Positions 1 through 6,524 of a stretch of DNA of 7,246 bases are shown in pieces. A model generated the notes under the pieces. The model was given only the letters and a program-made list of their open reading frames with translations. It searched no databases and was not told the origin of the DNA. The DNA lies in the NCBI GenBank assembly GCA_945614335.1, contig CALZAP010000063.1, forward strand, positions 1 to 7,246, given 5' to 3'. A program made the position numbers and the translations under genes. Every line of letters begins with the position of its first letter. The stretch's first letter is position 1. This DNA is from an uncultured Prevotella sp. Its GTDB lineage: Bacteria; Bacteroidota; Bacteroidia; Bacteroidales; Bacteroidaceae.

Positions 1-1443
1 AGCAACAAGATAAGAAAGACTGCCACTTCCGACTGGATGGATATAGAGAAGCAACGTGGTATCTCTGTGTCTACCAGTGTCATGGAGTTTGACTATAAAG
101 ACTATAAGGTGAACATTCTCGACACCCCTGGTCACCAGGACTTTGCCGAGGACACCTTCCGTACACTCACTGCCGTAGACTCTGCCATCATCGTGGTAGA
201 CGGTGCAAAGGGAGTGGAGACTCAGACGCGAAAGCTCATGACCGTCTGCCGAATGCGCAACACTCCTGTCATCATTTTCATCAACAAGATGGACCGTGAA
301 GGACGTGACCCGTTCGACTTGCTTGATGAATTGGAACAGGAACTGGAAATCAAGGTTCGCCCGCTGAGTTGGCCCATCAACCAGGGTGTAAAGTTCAAGG
401 GCGTTTATAATATATATGAAGGTAAACTTGACCTTTTCACTCCCGACAAGCAACGTGTGACCGAGAAGGTTGAGGTAGACATAAACAGCAACCTGCTGGA
501 AAGTCATGTAGGAGAGACTGATGCCACAAAACTGCGTGACGACCTTGAACTTGTTGACGGCGTTTATCCTGAGTTTGATATAGAGTCGTACAGAAAAGCT
601 GAGGTGGCTCCTGTGTTTTTCGGTTCTGCTCTCAACAATTTCGGTGTTGAGGAACTTCTCAACTGTTTTGTGGAGATAGCCCCCAGTCCTCGACCCACAA
701 AGGCTGAGGAACGTATGGTTGATCCAGAGGAGAAGAAGTTTACTGGTTTCATATTCAAAATCACTGCCAACATCGACCCCAACCACCGTTCTTGTATCGC
801 CTTCTGCAAGGTGTGCAGCGGCAAGTTCGAGCGTAACAAGCCTTATCTCCATGTGCGTCAGGGAAAGACGGTGAGGTTTTCCTCGCCCACTCAGTTTATG
901 GCACAGCGTAAGAGCACCATCGACGAGGCATGGCCTGGCGACATCGTCGGTCTTCCCGACAATGGCATATTCAAGATAGGCGACACCCTGACAGACGGCG
1001 AACAACTTCATTTCCGTGGTCTGCCGAGTTTTTCTCCTGAGTTGTTTAAGTATATTGAGAACGACGACCCAATGAAGGCAAAACAACTTCAGAAAGGCAT
1101 CGACCAGCTCATGGACGAAGGTGTAGCCCAGCTGTTTGTCAATCAGTTCAACGGAAGAAAGATTGTAGGCACCGTGGGTCAGTTACAGTTTGAGGTTATA
1201 CAGTATCGTCTTGAAAACGAGTATAATGCAAAATGCCGTTGGGAGCCCATTCATCTGTATAAAGCTTGCTGGATAGAGAGCGACGACGAGGCCGAACTGG
1301 AGAATTTCAAGAAGCGCAAGTATCAGCATATGGCAAAGGACAAGGATGGCCGTGATGTGTTCCTTGCCGACAGCGGTTATGTGCTGAGCATGGCTCAAGA
1401 AGACTTCAAGCATATCAAGTTCCATTTTACGAGTGAGTTTTAG
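1..1443 (+). CDS. prfC: Peptide chain release factor 3 (RF3), 5'-truncated by window edge
   Basis: RF3 is a cytoplasmic translational GTPase that removes RF1/RF2 from the ribosome after peptide release. The frame is open from base 1, so the ATG at 37 is internal: the 12 codons before it ([12 protein letters not shown]) match the conserved region ahead of MEKQRGIS. About 50-55 N-terminal residues, including the P-loop, should lie upstream, judged against the roughly 529-residue E. coli protein. Visible GTPase motifs are the switch I region ([10 protein letters not shown]), G3 DTPGHQDF at 121-144, G4 NKMD at 283-294 and a G5-like GSAL at 622-633. Domain II follows ([16 protein letters not shown]), then the RF3 C-terminal domain ([11 protein letters not shown]). 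The TAG stop is at 1441-1443. EF-G is excluded by the RF3-specific DWM-EKQRGIS and PELF segments. It appears intact apart from the window cut, and it leads a run of same-strand genes. Confidence 0.97.
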   Translation, partial: SNKIRKTATSDWMDIEKQRGISVSTSVMEFDYKDYKVNILDTPGHQDFAEDTFRTLTAVDSAIIVVDGAKGVETQTRKLMTVCRMRNTPVIIFINKMDREGRDPFDLLDELEQELEIKVRPLSWPINQGVKFKGVYNIYEGKLDLFTPDKQRVTEKVEVDINSNLLESHVGETDATKLRDDLELVDGVYPEFDIESYRKAEVAPVFFGSALNNFGVEELLNCFVEIAPSPRPTKAEERMVDPEEKKFTGFIFKITANIDPNHRSCIAFCKVCSGKFERNKPYLHVRQGKTVRFSSPTQFMAQRKSTIDEAWPGDIVGLPDNGIFKIGDTLTDGEQLHFRGLPSFSPELFKYIENDDPMKAKQLQKGIDQLMDEGVAQLFVNQFNGRKIVGTVGQLQFEVIQYRLENEYNAKCRWEPIHLYKACWIESDDEAELENFKKRKYQHMAKDKDGRDVFLADSGYVLSMAQEDFKHIKFHFTSEF

Positions 1444-1467
1444 GGAGAGAATTTAATAAAAGAAGTT

Positions 1468-2037
1468 ATGAAAACAGAAGATGACATAAAGAACGCCGTG
1501 GAGGTGATGCGACGGGGTGGGGTGATACTCTACCCGACAGACACCGTCTGGGGCATAGGGTGTGATGCGACCAATGCTGAGGCTGTGGCTCGAGTGTATC
1601 AGATAAAGCGTCGTGAAGACTCAAAGGCTCTTATCTGCCTTGTTGACAGCGACGCACGACTGCAACGCTATGTGCGCAACGTGCCTTCTGTGGCATGGGA
1701 ACTTCTCGACTGTGTCGACAAACCGACCACTGTCATTCTCGACGAGGCTGTAAACCTTGCGCCAAATCTTATTGCAGATGATGGTAGTATAGGTATCCGC
1801 ATCACCCAAGAGGCGTTTTCCAAGGCTTTGTGCTATAGGTTTCAGAAGGCTATAGTGTCCACGTCGGCCAATATCTCAGGCGAGCCCACTGCACAAAACT
1901 ATTGCGACATTTCACAGGAAATAATCGACGCGGTAGACTATGTCTGCTGGACACGTCGACAGGAACATAAACCTCACCGTCCCTCAAGCATCATAAAGCT
2001 CGGCAAAGGTGGTGAGGTGGAGATAATAAGAAAATAG
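1468..2037 (+). CDS. tsaC: L-threonylcarbamoyladenylate synthase, TsaC/YrdC/Sua5 family
   Basis: This family makes threonylcarbamoyl-AMP from threonine, bicarbonate and ATP. TsaB/D/E then transfer the group to A37 of ANN-decoding tRNAs (t6A modification). The 189 residues form one YrdC domain, about the length of E. coli TsaC, with no C-terminal Sua5 domain. Signature segments are YPTDTVWGIGCDA (22-34), the K-x-R-x-x-x-K nucleotide/substrate motif as K48, R50 and K54, KPTTVIL (85-91), GIRI (108-111), STSANISGEPT (131-141) and RPSSIIK (171-177). The ATG lies 24 bases after the prfC stop, behind an A-rich leader (TAATAAAAGAAGTT) without a clear Shine-Dalgarno site, as is usual in Bacteroidetes. 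A YciO-type paralogue is possible, because the family is hard to split by eye; the key Lys/Arg residues favour TsaC. Confidence 0.9.
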   Translation: MKTEDDIKNAVEVMRRGGVILYPTDTVWGIGCDATNAEAVARVYQIKRREDSKALICLVDSDARLQRYVRNVPSVAWELLDCVDKPTTVILDEAVNLAPNLIADDGSIGIRITQEAFSKALCYRFQKAIVSTSANISGEPTAQNYCDISQEIIDAVDYVCWTRRQEHKPHRPSSIIKLGKGGEVEIIRK

Positions 2038-2039
2038 GC

Positions 2040-3839
2040 ATGACTGAAACAAATACAAAGGAAGGACTTTTCGGACAGTTCTGCCGCTGGCGTGAGGAAC
2101 ATGTCAGCGAAAGGGCTTTTGTGCTTGCACTCGCCTTCCTGGTAGGTTTCTTTTCCGCCATTGCTGCATTGGTGCTCCATGGGGTCATCAACCAGATAGC
2201 AGCCTTGCTCACCAGTTCTTTCGACAAGACTGGGGCTAACTGGCTCTATCTTGTATATCCCGTCGTGGGCATCTTCTTCACGTCGCTCTTCGTGAGGTAT
2301 ATTGTGAAAGACAATATCAGCCATGGTATCACTCGCATACTCTATGCCATAAGCAGCAAGAGAAGCAGGCTAAGGGGGCATAACTGCTGGTCGTCGGTGG
2401 TTGCATCGGGCATCACCATCGGTTTCGGCGGTTCTGTAGGTGCCGAGGCTCCTATCGTACTTACTGGTTCTGCCATCGGTTCAAATTTGGGCAAGCTCTT
2501 TAACATGGACAACAAGACACTTATGCTCCTCGTGGGCTGTGGCGCTGCAGGTGCTATTGCAGGTATCTTCAAAGCTCCCATTGCTGGCTTGGTGTTCACA
2601 CTTGAAGTGCTGATGATTGACCTCACCATGGCTTCGCTTCTCCCTATCCTTGTCTCTTGTGTCACCGCTACTTGCTTCACCTATATCTTCCGTGGCTCCA
2701 CCTCGTTGTTCACCTTCTATCTTGACATTGAGTGGCCTGTGGAACGTGTGCCAGCCAACATTCTTCTTGGAGTGTTTTGCGGTTTGGTGAGCCTTTATTT
2801 CATTCGCACAATGACATTCTGCGAAAATATCTTCGCCAAGTTCAAGGACCAGCCATATTTGAAGCTGCTTCTTGGCGGAGGCATTCTGAGTCTTCTCATC
2901 TTTCTCTTCCCTTCTCTTTTCGGCGAGGGCTACCGGTCAATCAATCTTCTGCTTAACGGTAAGACACAGGCCGACTGGGATGGAGTGATGAGTGGCTCGC
3001 TCTTTGCCGGTGAGACCAATATGCTCGTGGTGTATGTCGCCTTGGTCATACTGTTCAAGGTGTTTGCCACTTCTGCCACGAATGGTGGTGGAGGCTGTGG
3101 CGGTACGTTTGCGCCCAGCCTGTTCATCGGATGTTTCAGCGGATTCCTCTTCGCCCGTTTGTGGAACATATATAATATAGGTGTATATGTGCCAGAGAAA
3201 AACTTCGCCCTCTTGGGTATGGCGGGTGTGATGTCTGGAGTAATGCATGCTCCGCTCACAGGTATTTTTCTCATAGCCGAGACCACAGGAGGTTATAACC
3301 TTTTCGTGCCTCTAATGATAGTGAGTGTTTGTTCTTATCTCACCATCTACATATTCGAACCTCATAGCATCTATGGTATGCGACTGGCAAGGCAGGGAAA
3401 ACTCATCACTCACCATACCGACCACGCCATCCTCACGCTTATGAGCCTCGACAGCGTGATAGACCGCAACTATCTGGCTGTAGAACCCGACATGGAGCTT
3501 GGCACCATAGTCCACAAGATAAGTCGTAGCCGCACAAGTTTTCTGCCTGTCGTTGACCCTGCCGGCAGTCTGTTGGGAGAGATAGACATCACAAAGATTC
3601 GTCACGTGGTGTTCCGTATAGAGCTCTACCATCATTTCAAGGCTCGCCAGCTCATGACCCAGCCTCCTGCAGTGCTTAACGACGATGCTCCTATGACCGA
3701 TGTGATGAAGGTGTTCGACCAGACCCATGCCGACTGGCTTCCGGTGCTCGACCACGACCAGCACCTTAAAGGCTACATCTCGCGGAAGCGAATGTATGGC
3801 ATGTATAGAAAAATGGTGGCAGATATGAGTCAGGAGTAG
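2040..3839 (+). CDS. ClC-family chloride channel/transporter with C-terminal CBS pair
   Basis: This is an integral inner-membrane ClC protein of 599 residues: a short cytoplasmic N-terminus, a hydrophobic membrane core from about residue 26 to 440, and two CBS domains (about 466-525 and 534-592) that in this family sense nucleotides or ionic state. Anion-path signatures are visible. GAEAP at 134-138 carries the external gating glutamate E136. NGGGGCGGTFAP at 348-359 matches the GxFAP motif. Y445 sits in IYGMRLARQG, at the place of the central tyrosine of E. coli ClC. SHGIT at 94-98 replaces the usual GSGIP, so H95 stands where the central serine would be. The internal proton glutamate (E203 in E. 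coli) aligns to V190 in FKAPIAGLVFTLEV. Whether it is a channel or a proton-coupled exchanger is therefore open. The ATG lies 2 bases after the tsaC stop, suggesting translational coupling. The ClC assignment is firm; the ion and mechanism are inferred. Confidence 0.95.
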   Translation: MTETNTKEGLFGQFCRWREEHVSERAFVLALAFLVGFFSAIAALVLHGVINQIAALLTSSFDKTGANWLYLVYPVVGIFFTSLFVRYIVKDNISHGITRILYAISSKRSRLRGHNCWSSVVASGITIGFGGSVGAEAPIVLTGSAIGSNLGKLFNMDNKTLMLLVGCGAAGAIAGIFKAPIAGLVFTLEVLMIDLTMASLLPILVSCVTATCFTYIFRGSTSLFTFYLDIEWPVERVPANILLGVFCGLVSLYFIRTMTFCENIFAKFKDQPYLKLLLGGGILSLLIFLFPSLFGEGYRSINLLLNGKTQADWDGVMSGSLFAGETNMLVVYVALVILFKVFATSATNGGGGCGGTFAPSLFIGCFSGFLFARLWNIYNIGVYVPEKNFALLGMAGVMSGVMHAPLTGIFLIAETTGGYNLFVPLMIVSVCSYLTIYIFEPHSIYGMRLARQGKLITHHTDHAILTLMSLDSVIDRNYLAVEPDMELGTIVHKISRSRTSFLPVVDPAGSLLGEIDITKIRHVVFRIELYHHFKARQLMTQPPAVLNDDAPMTDVMKVFDQTHADWLPVLDHDQHLKGYISRKRMYGMYRKMVADMSQE

Positions 3840-3859
3840 TCAACTATAATAAAGTGATT

Positions 3860-4840
3860 ATGAAGAAAGAAGATTTACGTAGAGTGTTCATGGGAACACC
3901 TGAGTTTGCTGTCGAGACACTCGACGCACTCGTAAAGAATGATTATAATGTAGTGGCGGTAGTCACCCAGCCCGACAAACCTGTCGGCCGCCATGGCAGT
4001 GTGCTTCAAGCCTCGGCTGTGAAGCAATATGCCTTGGACCACAGCCTGCCTGTGCTTCAGCCAGTGAAGATGAAGGACGAGGAATTTCTCCAGCAACTCC
4101 GCTCATTCAATGCCAACCTCCAAGTGGTAGTGGCATTCAGGATGCTTCCGGAAGTCGTGTGGGATATGCCCGAATATGGAACCTTCAATGTGCATGCAGC
4201 CCTTTTGCCCCAATATCGCGGGGCAGCACCCATAAATTGGGCTATCATCAACGGCGAGACACGGACTGGCGTCACCACGTTCTTCCTCGACCACGACATC
4301 GACACCGGCCGTGTTATTATGCAGCTTCCGTTCGACATCCACAACGACTATAACATGGAGAATGTCTACGACGGACTGATGCGTCTCGGAGCTGACATCT
4401 GCCTACAGACCATAGAGAAAATCATTGCTTCTGACGGACATCCCGATGCCATGCCGCAGGAAGAGATGATCACTTCAGGCGAGCAACTCAAGCCCGCACC
4501 GAAGATATTTAAGGATACATGTCGCATCGACTGGACAAAACCCGCCAAACAGGTGTATGACTTCATTCGTGGGCTGAGTCCCATACCTGGTGCCTGGACC
4601 ATGCTCACATTGCCAGGAGGCAAAGACACTGTGCTGAAGGTCTATTCCGCAGCTTGTGAGCAAAAGTCATTCAACGCCGAACCGGGAACCTTGTTTGTCG
4701 ACGGACGTAGGCTTATGGTGACCTGTGGCGAATCTACATCGTTGAAACTGTCGGAGGTGCAGCTTGCAGGAAAAAAACGTATGGCAGCATCTGATTTTCT
4801 CAATGGAATAAAGGGTCTTGAGGGTTGCATAGTGAAGTAG
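3860..4840 (+). CDS. fmt: Methionyl-tRNA formyltransferase
   Basis: Fmt transfers a formyl group from 10-formyl-tetrahydrofolate to Met-tRNAfMet for bacterial translation initiation. From the ATG at 3860 the product has 326 residues, slightly longer than the 315 of E. coli. The N-terminal Rossmann-like domain starts at VFMGTPEFAV. The catalytic triad is present in the family order and spacing: N110 and H112 in FNVHAALLPQYRGAAPINWA, and D148 in DIDTGRV. The C-terminal OB-like tRNA-binding domain begins near DTCRIDW and ends with GKKRMAASDFLNG. A GTG six bases upstream would add only Met-Ile; the ATG is preferred because MKK precedes the conserved start of the fold. The clc stop lies 20 bases upstream, with an A/T-rich leader. 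There is no def gene beside it, unlike in many Proteobacteria. Confidence 0.96.
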   Translation: MKKEDLRRVFMGTPEFAVETLDALVKNDYNVVAVVTQPDKPVGRHGSVLQASAVKQYALDHSLPVLQPVKMKDEEFLQQLRSFNANLQVVVAFRMLPEVVWDMPEYGTFNVHAALLPQYRGAAPINWAIINGETRTGVTTFFLDHDIDTGRVIMQLPFDIHNDYNMENVYDGLMRLGADICLQTIEKIIASDGHPDAMPQEEMITSGEQLKPAPKIFKDTCRIDWTKPAKQVYDFIRGLSPIPGAWTMLTLPGGKDTVLKVYSAACEQKSFNAEPGTLFVDGRRLMVTCGESTSLKLSEVQLAGKKRMAASDFLNGIKGLEGCIVK

Positions 4841-4921
4841 TGTATTTTTTTCATAGGCAGATATAATAAAAGGGTAGGGTGTTGCGTTACTATAATATAT
4901 AAACATCTAAATATTTCGCCT

Positions 4922-5056
4922 ATGAAGAAAACTTCTACTCAATTTGAACAAGTGCAGCCAAGCGAGAAGGTTGTAGAATTTATCTTGTGTCTCGCCCATT
5001 CCTATCGACCTTTCAGTCTTGGAGGTGGCGGAACTGTACCGATATGTTATAGTTAA
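4922..5056 (+). CDS. Small hypothetical protein, 44 residues
   Basis: A short reading frame runs from the ATG at 4922 to the TAA at 5054-5056 and encodes a protein starting MKKTSTQFEQVQPSEKVVEF. The middle (VVEFILCLAHSY) could form a short amphipathic helix; after it come a run of four glycines and the end PICYS. There is no signal peptide, metal-binding motif or DNA-binding motif. It sits in the fmt-rpe gap on the same strand, 81 bases after fmt and 13 bases before rpe, and starts behind an AT-rich leader. I recall many short Bacteroidetes proteins with a similar layout (an F-x-x-V/I-x-P segment followed by a hydrophobic F-I/L-L stretch and an aromatic), but I cannot confirm a family from sequence alone. 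A frame this short can occur by chance. The placement between two co-directional genes, and the way it fills the gap, favour a real gene. Confidence 0.5.
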   Translation: MKKTSTQFEQVQPSEKVVEFILCLAHSYRPFSLGGGGTVPICYS

Positions 5057-5069
5057 ATAAACAAAAGAT

Positions 5070-5717
5070 ATGACAATAGTATCTCCTTCATTGTTGGCGG
5101 CCGATTTTCTCCATCTCGACCGCGACATCGACATGATAAACCAAAGTGAGGCGGAATGGCTTCACCTTGACGTGATGGATGGAGTCTTCGTGCCCAACAT
5201 CTCTTTTGGCTTTCCAGTGCTTGAAGCTGTTGCGTCGCGATGTAACAAAGCTCTCGACGTGCATTACATGGTTGTACACCCCGAGCAGTACATCAACCGC
5301 ACCAGAAAACTCGGTGCCATGATGATGAATGTTCACTATGAGGCATGTACCCACTTGCATCGTACCATACAGGAAATTCACGATGCTGGCATGAAAGCTG
5401 GCGTTACTCTCAATCCTTCCACTCCAGTGTCTCAGCTTGAAGACATAATTGAGGATGTGGACATGGTGTTGCTCATGAGCGTCAATCCAGGTTTCGGTGG
5501 TCAGAAGTTCATCGAGAACACAATATCCAAGGTGCGCCGACTGAAGACCATGATAGCCCAAAGCGGCTCAAAGGCATTGATAGAAGTGGATGGAGGCGTG
5601 CAGGCAGAAACAGCCCCGCGCCTTGTAGAAGCTGGTGTCGACGTGCTTGTTAGCGGCAGTTATGTGTTTAAGGCGGCAGATCCTTTGGCTGTAATAAAAG
5701 GCTTGCGCGAACTTTAG
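5070..5717 (+). CDS. rpe: Ribulose-phosphate 3-epimerase
   Basis: Rpe interconverts D-ribulose 5-phosphate and D-xylulose 5-phosphate in the non-oxidative pentose phosphate pathway, in the cytoplasm. The 215-residue product is a single TIM barrel of normal length. It begins with VSPSLLAADF (S7). The metal ligands H32 and D34 lie in HLDVMDG, H65 in DVHYMV, and the catalytic/metal D174 in EVDGGV. The phosphate-binding loops are MSVNPGFGGQKF and VSGSYVF. All four metal ligands of the family are present, so it should be active. The ATG follows the leader ATAAACAAAAGAT, 13 bases after the small upstream gene. Its last codons form the 5' arm of a terminator, and its TAG stop lies in the hairpin loop, so it is the last gene of the plus-strand run. 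Confidence 0.97.
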   Translation: MTIVSPSLLAADFLHLDRDIDMINQSEAEWLHLDVMDGVFVPNISFGFPVLEAVASRCNKALDVHYMVVHPEQYINRTRKLGAMMMNVHYEACTHLHRTIQEIHDAGMKAGVTLNPSTPVSQLEDIIEDVDMVLLMSVNPGFGGQKFIENTISKVRRLKTMIAQSGSKALIEVDGGVQAETAPRLVEAGVDVLVSGSYVFKAADPLAVIKGLREL

Positions 5718-5736
5718 AGTTCCGCAAGCCTTTTTT
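5696..5736 (+). terminator. Intrinsic terminator overlapping the rpe stop codon, probably bidirectional
   Basis: The outer stem pairs 5696-5707 (AAAAGGCTTGCG) with 5723-5734 (CGCAAGCCTTTT). After one bulged C at 5708, an inner stem pairs GAACT (5709-5713) with AGTTC (5718-5722) around a TTAG loop. A T tract begins at 5731 and is followed by more T-rich sequence to 5752. The loop holds the rpe TAG stop (5715-5717). Read on the minus strand, the same hairpin is followed by TTTTATTA, so it may also stop transcription from the convergent sigma factor gene, whose stop codon lies only about 15 bases beyond the T tract. The pairing is read directly from the bases; termination is inferred. Confidence 0.92.
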
Positions 5737-5750
5737 CTTTCTTTGTTTTT

Positions 5751-6332
5751 TTAGAGACTGTCGTATTTCCTTGCCATGCGTCTCATGTTCAGTATGGCAT
5801 ATCGCATCCTGCCCAACGAGGTGTTGATGCTCACGTTGGTCAATGAGGCAATCTCCTTAAATGACTTGTCCTCAAAAAATTTCATGTATACCACTTCCCT
5901 CTGTAGCTCAGGAAGATGGTTCATGAGGTTCACTGCGCTGTCTTTCACCTGTGTGTGCACGATGGTGGTTTCAGCACTCACGTCGGTAAGCTGCGGAAGA
6001 TGCATCTTTGTGAGGTCGTTGGTTTCGTTCAGGTCAGCAGCCTGTATCCTGTCTTTCCTGAAATGGTCGATGAGCAGGTTTCGGGTTATGGTAGCCACCC
6101 AGTAGCTGAAAACGCCCTTGTTGGCATACTTTCCTTCCTTCAGTCCCACAATAATCCTTACGAAGACATCCTGGAAGATGTCCTCGGCCGTTAACTTGTC
6201 TTTGGTCATCGAAAAGATGTAGTTGAACACTTTTGCCTTGTAGCGGCTCAAGAGCTGGTCGAAGGCATAGTTGTTACCTGACATATATTCCATGGCCAAC
6301 TCCTCGTCGGTCATCATGTTTAATTGTTTCAT
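5751..6332 (-). CDS. ECF-type RNA polymerase sigma factor (sigma-70 family)
   Basis: This 193-residue protein has the two-domain layout of extracytoplasmic-function sigma factors, which direct core RNA polymerase to a limited promoter set. Sigma-2 spans about residues 23-93: AFDQLLSRYKAKVFNYI, then AEDIFQDVFVRI (49-60; core binding and -10 recognition) and YWVATITRNLLIDHFRK (77-93). A linker of some 35 residues leads to sigma-4 at about 126-186, with LPELQREVVYMKFFE (140-154), FKEIASLTNVSIN (158-170) and the helix SLGRMRYAILNMRR (172-185) for -35 recognition. The fold closely resembles Bacteroidetes ECF factors I know that start MKQ..MTDEELA, which supports the ATG at 6332 over the internal Met6/Met7. 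It faces rpe across a shared terminator and diverges from the kinase gene. No anti-sigma gene is adjacent within the window, so how its activity is controlled cannot be read here. Its target genes are unknown. Confidence 0.94.
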   Translation of the reverse strand: MKQLNMMTDEELAMEYMSGNNYAFDQLLSRYKAKVFNYIFSMTKDKLTAEDIFQDVFVRIIVGLKEGKYANKGVFSYWVATITRNLLIDHFRKDRIQAADLNETNDLTKMHLPQLTDVSAETTIVHTQVKDSAVNLMNHLPELQREVVYMKFFEDKSFKEIASLTNVSINTSLGRMRYAILNMRRMARKYDSL

Positions 6333-6384
6333 TTACTTAATTTCTTTTATTAAGTAGACTTTCCCAATAGGCGATACGTGTTTA

Positions 6385-6398
6385 TTTAACGGTTTAAC
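6385..6398. repeat. Tandem TTTAAC repeat, 8-base period
   Basis: TTTAAC occurs at 6385-6390 and again at 6393-6398, separated by GG. Given the predicted minus-strand start of transcription near 6406, the pair would fall in the first bases of the sigma factor mRNA leader, or in a downstream operator. In this AT-rich gap it may also be chance. Confidence 0.4.
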
Positions 6399-6412
6399 AA
6401 TATTATTTGGTG

Positions 6413-6444
6413 CAAAATTATACTTTTTTGTTGATACGAGCAAA
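6413..6444 (-). promoter_or_regulatory. Predicted Bacteroidetes-type promoter for the ECF sigma gene
   Basis: On the minus strand, TTTG (complement of CAAA at 6441-6444) serves as the -33 element. Twenty bases later, TAATTTTG (complement of 6413-6420) matches the -7 consensus TAnnTTTG exactly. This is the form used by the Bacteroidetes primary sigma factor. The predicted start is near 6406, leaving a leader of about 70 bases before the ATG at 6332. The boxes and spacing are seen in the sequence; activity is inferred. Confidence 0.72.
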
Positions 6445-6458
6445 TTTTCTTCTGTTTT

Positions 6459-6491
6459 TTTACGATTTCTCACAAAAAAAAGCTAATTTTG
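6459..6491 (+). promoter_or_regulatory. Predicted Bacteroidetes-type promoter for the GHMP kinase gene
   Basis: TAATTTTG at 6484-6491 is an exact TAnnTTTG -7 box. The -33 element is weak: TTTA at 6459-6462 is the best candidate, with a 21-base spacer. The predicted start is near 6498, giving a leader of about 27 bases before the ATG at 6525. The leader is AT-rich and has no Shine-Dalgarno site. Confidence 0.65.
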
Positions 6492-6524
6492 CAGTGGAAA
6501 TCTAACTTAAACGTCATTATCTGT

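Larger units (their letters stand above)
6411..6493. repeat. 10-bp inverted repeat framing the divergent promoter region
   Basis: TGCAAAATTA at 6411-6420 is the exact reverse complement of TAATTTTGCA at 6484-6493, with 63 bases between the arms. Each arm contains a -7 box for the gene it faces, so the symmetry may simply reflect two strong promoters of the same class. The region between the arms is T-rich (runs at 6424-6429, 6455-6461) and holds the upstream promoter elements. Confidence 0.75.

Noticed and set aside
37..1443. The ATG at 37 as the true start of prfC
   Set aside because: The frame is open upstream to base 1 and encodes conserved RF3 residues; starting at 37 would drop the P-loop needed for GTP binding.
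3854..3859. GTG at 3854 as the fmt start
   Set aside because: It adds only Met-Ile before a good ATG, and the conserved Fmt fold begins shortly after the ATG.
4841..4860. T tract just after fmt as a terminator
   Set aside because: The run of T is present at 4845-4851, but no stable hairpin precedes it; the sequence before it is fmt coding without good complementarity.
4862..4896. TATAAT matches at 4862-4867 and 4891-4896 as promoter -10 boxes before the small gene and rpe
   Set aside because: Bacteroidetes primary promoters use TAnnTTTG rather than TATAAT, and no suitable upstream element was found; TATAAT is common by chance in AT-rich spacers.
5088..5561. Long minus-strand open frame opposite rpe (157 codons), and a similar one opposite clc at 3312-3764
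   Set aside because: Both lie entirely within well-supported genes on the other strand, and their products show no recognisable motif or family-like composition.
6333..6524. Riboswitch or small RNA gene in the 192-base divergent gap
   Set aside because: Apart from the two predicted promoters and the short repeats, no extended stem structure or internal terminator could be seen.
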